Under the pieces are notes generated by a model. The model saw only the letters and a program-made list of their open reading frames with translations, did not search any database and had not been told where the DNA came from. Below, in pieces: positions 6,527-13,097 of a DNA stretch of 17,891 bases. The DNA is from ZC4RG17 sp036259475 (lineage in GTDB: Bacteria; Actinomycetota; Acidimicrobiia; Spongiisociales; ZC4RG35). The DNA is taken from positions 1 to 17,891 of the forward strand of contig DATABS010000103.1 of the NCBI GenBank assembly GCA_036259475.1, in the 5' to 3' direction. The position numbers and the translations under genes are program-made. Each line of letters begins with the position of its first letter. Position 1 is the first letter of the stretch.

Positions 6527-7791
6527 CAGCGGTTCCTTTCATCGAAAGTGATGCGGCCGGCGCCGAAATCGAGGACCCGGTGGTCGATCGAGCTCCGTTC
6601 GCGACCGTCGGTGTGGATCTCGATCACCCCGGCTCCGATCTCCAGATCCACGTCGAGGTTCCCCGAGTCACCCGGGATGTCGAAGTTCCGACTGATGTCG
6701 CCTAGTCCGCCTCGGCTGCCGTCGGGTCCTTCGACCGCTCCGATGGCAACCGAGGCCGTGCCGGTGAGCCCAACGTCGGGGGGAAGGAGAACCACGATGT
6801 TGCCGGCGGCCAGTTCCACGTCGAGGGTGACGCTCTCGCCGTTCCAGTCGGAATCCGTGAGATCGAACACATACCGGCCGGCGGCGCCTTCGTATCGGCC
6901 ACCCAGCTCGGTCGGATCGGTGGGAGCCACGGTCCGGTCGAAGCGGCCATCCCATTCCACCTCGGCGGCCGGGGATGCAACCAGAGGTGGCAGCAGGAAA
7001 ATCCCGAGGAGGATCATCCAGCGGGCCCGTCCGACGAAGGCGCCGGTGATGAGGCCCAATCCCAGGACCACGGTGGCCAGAGCCAGATAGTGGCGTGGCT
7101 GGGGATCGACCAGGGGAGTGACGTTGTCGATGACCGCCAGAGCGCCCAGAGCGAGCAAGCCGACGCCGATGGTCAGCCGGCCGAGAATCGAGGGTGGCGG
7201 GGGAGGTGGAGGAGGAGTCGGCGGGCTCGAGGGCACCGGTCGGGCTCCGCTCGGCGGAGCAGGTGGCGGTTCCGATCCGGTCACCGGCCGGTCCACGATC
7301 CCAGCGGCGGATGTGTCGGGGGCGGGGCGCGACTCGGTGTCGGAGCGCGGTCCGATGTCACCCCGGTAGAGGAGAAAGCCCACCGTCACCAGCACCACGG
7401 CCCAGATGAGCGACCCGGACAGGAAGGTGAAGTTGTCGAGGACGATCACCGCTCCGAGGATGAGCAGCCCGATGCCGATCCATGACGGACCGGAGCCCAG
7501 GTTGTCGAAGACGCGTTGGGCGATCGAAGTCGGTTCCGCCTCGTCCCGGATCAGCAGCCATCCGGCGAGATAGAGGGCGATGCCCAGTCCGCCGAAGACA
7601 ATGGCGAGGAGGAATCCGAACCGGACCAATCCGGTAGAGACGCCCAGATAGTTGGCGAGGCCGGCGGCCACGCCGGCGATGGCTCGGCCAGCCGAGGGGC
7701 GCACCAGAGGACGCCTCGGCGGAGCCGTTTGAGTCTCGGTGGACTCAGCAGTTGTGGTATCGGTGTTCATGCCCGCATCGTCGGCCACCAA
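6526..7791 (-). CDS. PspC-domain protein with C-terminal LiaF-like domain
   Basis: This 421-aa membrane protein is probably part of an envelope-stress sensor. Residues 32-83 form a PspC domain (SAGRAIAGVAAGLANYLG, then LVRFGF and a GLGIALYLAGWLL helix). More membrane segments lie at about 103-120, 127-142, 205-222, 236-252 and 257-273. A linker (145-200) is very proline-rich and ends in eight consecutive prolines (193-200). The C-terminal 140 residues are beta-rich with regular glycines (GNIVVLLPPDVGLTGTASVA), like the LiaF/toastrack domain. Start choice is uncertain: TTG 7791, GTG 7788 (GGGAG about 9 nt upstream) or ATG 7770. It is divergent from a kinase with its own PspC domain. In Firmicutes LiaF restrains the LiaS kinase; a like role is inferred here. 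Confidence 0.85.
   Translation of the reverse strand: MVADDAGMNTDTTTAESTETQTAPPRRPLVRPSAGRAIAGVAAGLANYLGVSTGLVRFGFLLAIVFGGLGIALYLAGWLLIRDEAEPTSIAQRVFDNLGSGPSWIGIGLLILGAVIVLDNFTFLSGSLIWAVVLVTVGFLLYRGDIGPRSDTESRPAPDTSAAGIVDRPVTGSEPPPAPPSGARPVPSSPPTPPPPPPPPSILGRLTIGVGLLALGALAVIDNVTPLVDPQPRHYLALATVVLGLGLITGAFVGRARWMILLGIFLLPPLVASPAAEVEWDGRFDRTVAPTDPTELGGRYEGAAGRYVFDLTDSDWNGESVTLDVELAAGNIVVLLPPDVGLTGTASVAIGAVEGPDGSRGGLGDISRNFDIPGDSGNLDVDLEIGAGVIEIHTDGRERSSIDHRVLDFGAGRITFDERNR
7192..7215 (-). other. Eight-codon polyproline run
   Basis: The codons CCT CCT CCA CCT CCC CCG CCA CCC encode eight prolines in a row, just before the second membrane region of the PspC/LiaF-like protein. Bacterial ribosomes stall on such runs and need elongation factor EF-P to pass. 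Mixed codons show the run is not a simple DNA repeat slippage product. Confidence 0.85.
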
Positions 7792-7816
7792 CTGCGCTCC
7801 CGTCTATCGGGTATCT

Positions 7817-7854
7817 CCCTGAGCAGGAACCGGAAACTCAGGAGACGCTCAGGG
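7817..7854. promoter_or_regulatory. Candidate operator between the divergent PspC genes
   Basis: CCCTGAGC (7817-7824) is the exact reverse complement of GCTCAGGG (7847-7854). A further CTCAGG half-site lies between them at 7837-7842, and its spacing to the right-hand CTCAGG (7848-7853) is 11 bp, one helical turn. The cluster lies in the 110-bp gap shared by the PspC/LiaF-like gene and the kinase gene, where the NarL-type regulator encoded at 9086-9727 would be expected to bind. A second inverted repeat, TGTTGC (7866-7871) with GCAACA (7887-7892), lies closer to the kinase start. Binding is inferred. Confidence 0.4.
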
Positions 7855-7901
7855 TCGTCCCCCATTGTTGCTGCTCGCCGACGGTGGCAACATCAATGGT
7901 G

Positions 7902-9089
7902 ATGAGCTCATTCGCCGAGCGGCGTCTGGACCTGGATCTGCATCGCCGCTCCTCCGATCGTGTGATCGCCGGTGTTGCCGGTGGGGTAGCCGACCGTCTC
8001 GGCCTCCCCGCCGGTTACGTTCGCGCCGGCTTCGTCGTGGCCTCCGTCCTGTGGGGCCTGGGCGTCGCTCTGTATGTGGCGCTGTGGATCGCCACCTTCG
8101 AACGAGTCGAGGATCGTCCGACACGGGGTGTCGCCTCTCATCGTCAAGTCGGGATCGGACTGGTGTTCGCCGGCTCCCTGCTGGCCCTTCGGACAATCGG
8201 CTGGTGGCCGGGTGACCTGGCCGTCGTGATCGTCGCCACGCTCGCCTTCGGCATGGCTGTCCTCTCCGACTTCGACTGGCTCGGTCGGCTCCTCGACCCC
8301 GATTCGGCCCGTCCGTCGAAACTGCGCATTGCCGGCGGGGCCGTCCTCCTTCTGATTGGCCTCGGTCTGCTCGCCGGAGCCGCCTCGGAATTCCGCTCGC
8401 TGGGGACGATGACGACCGCCGTGGTCATCAGCATCGTCGGCGTCGTCCTCGTCTTCGGGCCGTGGCTGGTGGGGATGGGTCGGGCGCTGACCACCGAACG
8501 GAGGGAGCGGATCCGCCAGGAGGAGCGGGCTGAGATGGCCGCCCACCTCCACGACTCCGTCTTGCAGACGCTTGCTCTGATGCAGCGAACCGAAGACCCC
8601 AAGCGGATTTCCACGCTCGCTCGCCAACAAGAGCGTGAGCTGCGGTCCTGGCTCTACGGAGGCGATTCAACCCCGAACGGTCAGCATTTCACGTCGGCGC
8701 TGCAGGATGCCGCCGCCCGCGTCGAAGCTGATTTCACCATCCCCGTCGAGGTCGTCGCGGTGGGCGATGCCCCCCTCGACGACGTGGGTCATGCCCTTGT
8801 ATCGGCGGCAGGGGAGGCAATCGTCAACGCCGCCAAGCACTCGGGCGCCGACGAGGTCTCGGTCTACGCCGAAGCGGGAGAACGACAAATCGACGTCTGG
8901 GTGGCCGACCTCGGCAAGAGTTTCGATCCTGAAGCAGTCCCGGCCGATCGCCGGGGATTGAAGGACTCCATCCACGGCCGGATGGCGCGGGTCCGGGGGG
9001 GTGCCTCTGTGGATGCTCGCCCAGGGGAGGGCACTGAGATCCACTTGTGGGCTCCCCGTACCGATACGACTGAAGGGGACAGCGAATGA
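7902..9089 (+). CDS. PspC-domain sensor histidine kinase (HisKA_3 type)
   Basis: This 395-aa membrane kinase would sense envelope state and phosphorylate the regulator encoded next to it. Residues 15-68 form a PspC domain (DRVIAGVAGGVADRLG, then GLGVALYVALWI). Further membrane segments lie at about 84-97, 103-122, 142-161 and 171-190. The dimerisation helix carries H217 in EMAAHLHDSVLQTLALMQ, the HisKA_3 pattern of NarX/DesK/LiaS kinases. The ATP-binding domain has N309 (EAIVNAAKHS), D336 and G338 (VADLGKSF) and late glycines (PGEGTEIHLW). No extracellular sensor domain is seen, so sensing is likely within the membrane. ATG 7896 is an alternative start; the frame upstream of that is not coding-like. 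Its stop overlaps the regulator start by 4 nt (ATGA). Confidence 0.9.
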   Translation: MSSFAERRLDLDLHRRSSDRVIAGVAGGVADRLGLPAGYVRAGFVVASVLWGLGVALYVALWIATFERVEDRPTRGVASHRQVGIGLVFAGSLLALRTIGWWPGDLAVVIVATLAFGMAVLSDFDWLGRLLDPDSARPSKLRIAGGAVLLLIGLGLLAGAASEFRSLGTMTTAVVISIVGVVLVFGPWLVGMGRALTTERRERIRQEERAEMAAHLHDSVLQTLALMQRTEDPKRISTLARQQERELRSWLYGGDSTPNGQHFTSALQDAAARVEADFTIPVEVVAVGDAPLDDVGHALVSAAGEAIVNAAKHSGADEVSVYAEAGERQIDVWVADLGKSFDPEAVPADRRGLKDSIHGRMARVRGGASVDARPGEGTEIHLWAPRTDTTEGDSE

Positions 9090-9727
9090 TCCGGCTCTTC
9101 CTGGTCGATGACCATGCGCTGTTTCTCTCCGGGGTCAGGGCGGAGTTCGAAGACATGACCGATCGTTTCGACATCGTCGGCACCGCCTCGGACGTCGACG
9201 ATGCCATCACCGGCATCCGCCAGTCCAACCCCGATGTCGTCCTGGTGGACGTCCATATGCCCGGTGGGGGAGGGCTGGCCGTGATCAGCAACGTCACGGA
9301 GACCCACCCTGACATGACGTTCCTGGCGCTCTCCGTCTCCGACGCCGCCGAGGATGTGATCGGAATGATCAGGGCGGGTGCCCGGGGATACGTCACCAAG
9401 TCCATCGGCTCGGAGGAGCTGGCGGACGCGATCGAGCGGGTACACGGAGGCGATGCCGTCTTTTCGCCTCGTCTGGCCGGGTTCGTCCTCGATGCCTTCG
9501 CTCACGGCCTTCCCGAGGCGGCGGACCCGGAGCTCGACCAGCTCACGCCCCGCGAAAAGGAGGTCCTCCGTCTCATCGCCCGCGGCTACCCCTACAAGCA
9601 GGTGGCACGCAGGTTGTCCATCTCGATCAAGACGGTGGAAACCCATGTCTCATCTGTGTTGCGCAAGCTGCAGCTGTCGAGCCGGTACGAGCTGACCCGC
9701 TGGGCATCGGACCGACGCATCGTCTAG
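9086..9727 (+). CDS. NarL/LuxR-family response regulator
   Basis: This 213-aa cytosolic DNA-binding protein is the expected partner of the kinase before it. The receiver domain (1-120) has the acidic pair D8-D9 (VDDH), the phosphoacceptor D55 (VVLVDVHMPG), S83 at the switch Thr/Ser position and K105 (YVTKS). The C-terminal LuxR-type helix-turn-helix (about 150-200) shows LTPREKEVLRLIARG and the recognition segment LSISIKTVETHVSSVLRKL. The length is normal for the family. The ATGA overlap with the kinase gene argues for translational coupling. Likely targets are the divergent PspC/LiaF-like operon and its own promoter, judging by the repeats at 7817-7854. The gene ends 29 bp before a convergent amidohydrolase gene. 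Confidence 0.95.
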   Translation: MIRLFLVDDHALFLSGVRAEFEDMTDRFDIVGTASDVDDAITGIRQSNPDVVLVDVHMPGGGGLAVISNVTETHPDMTFLALSVSDAAEDVIGMIRAGARGYVTKSIGSEELADAIERVHGGDAVFSPRLAGFVLDAFAHGLPEAADPELDQLTPREKEVLRLIARGYPYKQVARRLSISIKTVETHVSSVLRKLQLSSRYELTRWASDRRIV

Positions 9728-9743
9728 GGCGGTCGGTCCCGCC
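9728..9743. terminator. Short GC hairpin between convergent genes
   Basis: GGCGG (9728-9732) pairs with CCGCC (9739-9743) across a 6-nt loop, between the regulator stop (9727) and the amidohydrolase stop (9757). It has no U-run and only five base pairs. A two-way terminator is suggested mainly by its position. Confidence 0.3.
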
Positions 9744-9756
9744 GGGTCTCCACGAT

Positions 9757-10989
9757 CTATTTGACGAGTTCGCCCGACTTCCAGACTTGCTTGATCCGGT
9801 TCGTGTCGGCGAGCACGGAGATGTCATCCAACGGGTTGGCGTCCACCGTGATGACGTCGGCGGCGTAGCCGGTCCGCAGCACACCCGATTGTGGAGCTTG
9901 TGCTCCGACCGTCATCGGGCCGGTGGCAGTCGCCGACCGGATGGCGTCGAGTGGTGACATGCCGAGCCGGACGAGGTGACCGAGTTCCTCGGCGTTTCGT
10001 CCCCACATGCCCGCTCCCCAGATGTCGGTGCCGCAGGCGATGTCGACGCCGGTCTCGATGGCGAGCTCGACGGCCTCCCGATGGCGTCCGGCGATCATGT
10101 CTAGCTTGGCGATGGCGTAGTCGGGCATTCCCTGACTTCTCCCCACCTGCCCGAGGTGCTCGACTATCCACCGGGTGGGAACCAGGATCGCCTGACGCTC
10201 GCGCATCGCCGCCGCCGTCTCGTCGTCGAGGTAGGAGCCATGCTCGATCGTCTTCACTCCGGCTTCGACGGCCGCCATGATCCCGGGCTTGCCGTGGCAG
10301 TGAGCCGCCACCACCCGCCCGGCTCGACCGGCCTCCTCGACGATGGCGACCAGCTCTTCTCGCGAGAACTGCTGGTGGATCGGGTGGTCGATCTGGCTCA
10401 TGACTCCGCCGGACGCGCATACCTTGATCACCCGGGCACCGAGCCGGAGTTGACGGCGGACTACCCGACGACAGTCGTCGGGCCCGTCGGCGAGCGATGG
10501 GGCACCCCACAGCCTCTCGACCACGGCGTCGGCCTCCGCCGGAGTTAGGCCATGGAAGTCGCCGTGACCGCCGGTCTGCGAAATGGCGGCCCCCGCTCCA
10601 TAGATGGTAGGAGACCGGATGATTCCCTCCTCGGCTGCGCGGGCCAGCAGAGCACCGAAGCCACCCACCTCTCTCACTGACGTAAAGCCGGCGTCGAGGG
10701 CGGCGGCGGCGTCGCGCGCCGCTCGAAGCACTCCTATCTGGGGCGTCTGGGTGATCAGCGCCTCCAGATTGACCACTCCGGCCGCCAGTCCCATCAGGTG
10801 GGTGTGACAGTCCCACATCCCCGGCATGACCGTTTCCGCCTGTACCACCTGGGCGGACGGCGAGTCGGGAGCGTCGGCCGCCGGCCCGGAATAAGTGATC
10901 TCGGATCCATCGAGCACTACCACCCCGTCGCTGACGGGCTCACCGTCACCAGGTATGAGCTGCGAGGCGTTGATGTGGACCACGGCCAC
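9757..10989 (-). CDS. Metal-dependent amidohydrolase (imidazolonepropionase/prolidase-like)
   Basis: This 410-aa protein is a binuclear-metal amidohydrolase of the TIM-barrel superfamily. The metal ligands are H62 and H64 (DCHTHL), a probable carboxylated lysine K189 (ARVIKVCASGG), H230 (AAHCHG), H250 (TIEHGS) and D322 (CGTD). The small N- and C-terminal beta segments (VMPGMWD; GYAADVITVDANPLDD) are usual for enzymes annotated as imidazolonepropionase-like or Xaa-Pro dipeptidase. The substrate cannot be told from sequence, but carboxylated-lysine members of this group often cleave C-terminal dipeptides or N-acyl amino acids. No signal peptide is seen. It starts at GTG 10989, directly after the stop of the upstream LiaF-like gene (TGAGTG), with GGAGG 11 nt before it inside that gene, so the two form an operon. 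Confidence 0.9.
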   Translation of the reverse strand: MAVVHINASQLIPGDGEPVSDGVVVLDGSEITYSGPAADAPDSPSAQVVQAETVMPGMWDCHTHLMGLAAGVVNLEALITQTPQIGVLRAARDAAAALDAGFTSVREVGGFGALLARAAEEGIIRSPTIYGAGAAISQTGGHGDFHGLTPAEADAVVERLWGAPSLADGPDDCRRVVRRQLRLGARVIKVCASGGVMSQIDHPIHQQFSREELVAIVEEAGRAGRVVAAHCHGKPGIMAAVEAGVKTIEHGSYLDDETAAAMRERQAILVPTRWIVEHLGQVGRSQGMPDYAIAKLDMIAGRHREAVELAIETGVDIACGTDIWGAGMWGRNAEELGHLVRLGMSPLDAIRSATATGPMTVGAQAPQSGVLRTGYAADVITVDANPLDDISVLADTNRIKQVWKSGELVK

Positions 10990-11457
10990 TCAGGACACCG
11001 CCTCCAGGCGGGGCCGTGACTCGACCTGGAAGCCGCCGAAAAGAGTTCGCGCCCGGATGGTGAGGCGGGGAGCGTCCGGGTCGTCCGGCTGCTCGTTGGA
11101 AAGGTCGAGGCCGCCGACCCAGGTGCGAGCGTCGACGTCCACTCGCCAGTCGGGCGGAACGACGATGCTCGTGCCGCCGAACACGGTTGTGACCACCAGC
11201 GACGCCCCGGTCGGGCCGAGCTTGGCGCGCCGCATGTCGAGGACGACTCCACCGAAGAGTGCCAGTACCGATCCGCCCATGAACGAGTCGGAGTTGGATC
11301 TGAGGTGGAGCCCTTCGAAGACCGTGACGAGGTCGATCTCGTCCGAGTCGGGTCCCCCCCGACTGGTGAGGACCAGCCGCGCGGCCAACCCACCCAGAGC
11401 AATCAGAACGTTCACGGCGATTATCGACTTCAACAGACGCCGCAGCATGACGTCCAT
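10990..11457 (-). CDS. LiaF-like (toastrack) membrane protein
   Basis: This 155-aa protein has one N-terminal membrane segment (about 9-30, SIIAVNVLIALGGLAARLVL). A beta-rich domain with repeating FGG motifs follows: VFEGLHLRSNSDSFMGG, ALFGGVVLDMRRAKL, TTVFGGTSIVVPPDW and RTLFGGFQVESRP. This is the pattern of the C-terminal domain of LiaF and of proteins annotated as cell wall-active antibiotics response proteins. The frame stays open upstream to 11823, but that part runs antisense to pgi and is rich in Arg and Pro, so it is not real. ATG 11457 has AGGTG 5 nt before it; ATG 11448 is an alternative. It is divergent from pgi and coupled to the amidohydrolase. It is the second LiaF-like domain within 5 kb. 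Confidence 0.85.
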   Translation of the reverse strand: MDVMLRRLLKSIIAVNVLIALGGLAARLVLTSRGGPDSDEIDLVTVFEGLHLRSNSDSFMGGSVLALFGGVVLDMRRAKLGPTGASLVVTTVFGGTSIVVPPDWRVDVDARTWVGGLDLSNEQPDDPDAPRLTIRARTLFGGFQVESRPRLEAVS

Positions 11458-11489
11458 CTTGGCACCTGAGCCGGCCGGAGCCACAGCCG

Positions 11490-13097
11490 GTGGCTTCGGC
11501 CCGAGGCGATGCCATACTCGACCGCATGTATGAGTCGCTGACCTCGGTGGCCGGTTTCGATGCCGCCGCCATCCGCTGGGACGCCGAGGCCTACCCGGAA
11601 CGGCTGTGGCGGGCCGACCCGACCATCTGGTCCGAGGGGCCGATTCCAGAGCTGGCGGATCGCCTCGGATGGCTCGACCTGCACCGCACCATGCGGCCCC
11701 GGGTGGACGACCTGTCACGGCTCGCCGCCGGGCTCGTCGACGACGGGATCCTCGATGTAGTGGTGTGTGGCATGGGCGGATCGAGCCTCGCCCCGGACGT
11801 CTTCTCCCAGGTGCTCGGCTCACGTGGCACCCACCCCAAGGTCACGGTGCTCGACTCGACCCATCCCGCGGCGGTGGACACGGTCGCCGGTGCCATCGAT
11901 GTGGACCGCTCTGCTTTCATCATCTCGTCGAAGTCGGGTACGACTCTCGAGACACTGTCGTTCTTTCGCTACTTCTGGGACAGGACCGGGGGCGACGGGT
12001 CCCGCTTCATCGCCGTAACGGATCCGGGCACCCCGCTGGCAGAGCTGGGCCACGAGCGAGACTTCCGAGAAGTCGTACTCGCTCCTGCCGACGTAGGCGG
12101 CCGATATTCGGCGCTGACCGCGTTCGGCTTGGTACCCGCCGCCGTAATGGGAGTGGACCTCACCGCCCTCCTCGACCGGGCCGAAGCCCTGGCGGAGCAG
12201 GCTCACGGCAGCCGGGCTGGCGACGACCCGGCGATCGCTCTCGGTCTCGCCTGGGCGGCTCACGCCCGGAACGGTCACGACAAGCTGACCTTCCGCACGT
12301 CACCGGCCCTTGCCTCCTTCCCGGCCTGGTTGGAGCAGCTCGTCGCCGAAAGCCTCGGCAAGGAAGGTCGAGGAATCATTCCCGTCGCCGGAGAACCGCC
12401 CCTGGCTCGATACGGCTACGACCGGGTCTTTGTCGACTACGTTCTCGCCGGCGAGTCGCTCGACGCCCCACCGTCAGAATTTCCACACGCACGGCTCGAG
12501 GTCCCCGACGGCCTCGCATTGGGAGCGGAAATGCTGCGGGCAGAGATCGCCACGGCTGTCGCCGGAGAGGTGATGGCCGTCCATCCCTTCGACCAGCCGG
12601 ATGTCGAACGGGCCAAACAACTGGCCAAGAAGGCAATGTCGGGATCCGAAGCCGAGGACACGGTGGCACCGGTTCCGGCGGGAGGTGACACCTTTCGGGT
12701 TCGGCTCGAGCGATTCCTCGCCCAGATCCGTCCGGGGGACTATCTGGCGCTGCAGGCCTACCTGGCGCCTGACCCCGACATCGACGCGGCGGCCGACCGG
12801 TTCCGACAGATCATCGCCGAAGAGACGGAGTGCGCCACCACCTTCGGCTACGGACCCCGTTTCCTCCATTCCACCGGCCAGCTGCACAAGGGCGGCCCCA
12901 ACACCGGTGTCTTCATCCAGGTGATCGACCGCCCGGCCCAGGACATCCCGGTGCCGGAGACGGATTACACGTTCGGTCAGATCATCGCCGCCCAGGCCGA
13001 CGGAGACTACGCCGCACTCCGGGAGGCCGACCGCCGGGTGCTACGCGTCGACGTCACCGACTCGGGCATCGAAGCTTTGCTGGAAGCCCTCGGATGA
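11490..13097 (+). CDS. pgi: Glucose-6-phosphate isomerase
   Basis: This 535-aa cytosolic enzyme interconverts glucose 6-phosphate and fructose 6-phosphate. It resembles the isomerase half of actinobacterial transaldolase/isomerase fusions but has no transaldolase domain. Two sugar-isomerase (SIS) domains are visible. Motifs are GMGGSSLAPD (94-103), the phosphate-binding SSKSGTTLET (146-155), VGGRYSALTAFGL (202-214), the catalytic-Glu region LVAESLGKEGRG (with E287), HPFDQPDVERAK (365-376) and the late lysine region STGQLHKGGPNTG (K467). GTG 11490 has GGAG 9 nt upstream; ATG 11526 would remove 12 residues and could be leaderless. The start is therefore uncertain. Its stop overlaps the zwf start (ATGA), placing both enzymes in one operon at the glucose 6-phosphate branch point. 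Confidence 0.93.
   Translation: MASARGDAILDRMYESLTSVAGFDAAAIRWDAEAYPERLWRADPTIWSEGPIPELADRLGWLDLHRTMRPRVDDLSRLAAGLVDDGILDVVVCGMGGSSLAPDVFSQVLGSRGTHPKVTVLDSTHPAAVDTVAGAIDVDRSAFIISSKSGTTLETLSFFRYFWDRTGGDGSRFIAVTDPGTPLAELGHERDFREVVLAPADVGGRYSALTAFGLVPAAVMGVDLTALLDRAEALAEQAHGSRAGDDPAIALGLAWAAHARNGHDKLTFRTSPALASFPAWLEQLVAESLGKEGRGIIPVAGEPPLARYGYDRVFVDYVLAGESLDAPPSEFPHARLEVPDGLALGAEMLRAEIATAVAGEVMAVHPFDQPDVERAKQLAKKAMSGSEAEDTVAPVPAGGDTFRVRLERFLAQIRPGDYLALQAYLAPDPDIDAAADRFRQIIAEETECATTFGYGPRFLHSTGQLHKGGPNTGVFIQVIDRPAQDIPVPETDYTFGQIIAAQADGDYAALREADRRVLRVDVTDSGIEALLEALG

Noticed and set aside
6089..7090. Long plus-strand ORF antisense to the PspC/LiaF-like gene
   Set aside because: It is a shadow of the minus-strand gene. 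Its sequence is Ser/Arg/Pro-rich and low in complexity, and it overlaps the pncB end.
7752..7901. N-terminal extension of the PspC kinase
   Set aside because: It would overlap the divergent PspC gene and cross the candidate operator. Its residues are Cys/Pro-rich with no family match, whereas the PspC domain begins soon after 7902.
11458..11823. N-terminal extension of the LiaF-like protein
   Set aside because: The added 122 residues are Arg/Pro-rich and run antisense to pgi. The start at 11457 has its own Shine-Dalgarno and a membrane segment right after it.
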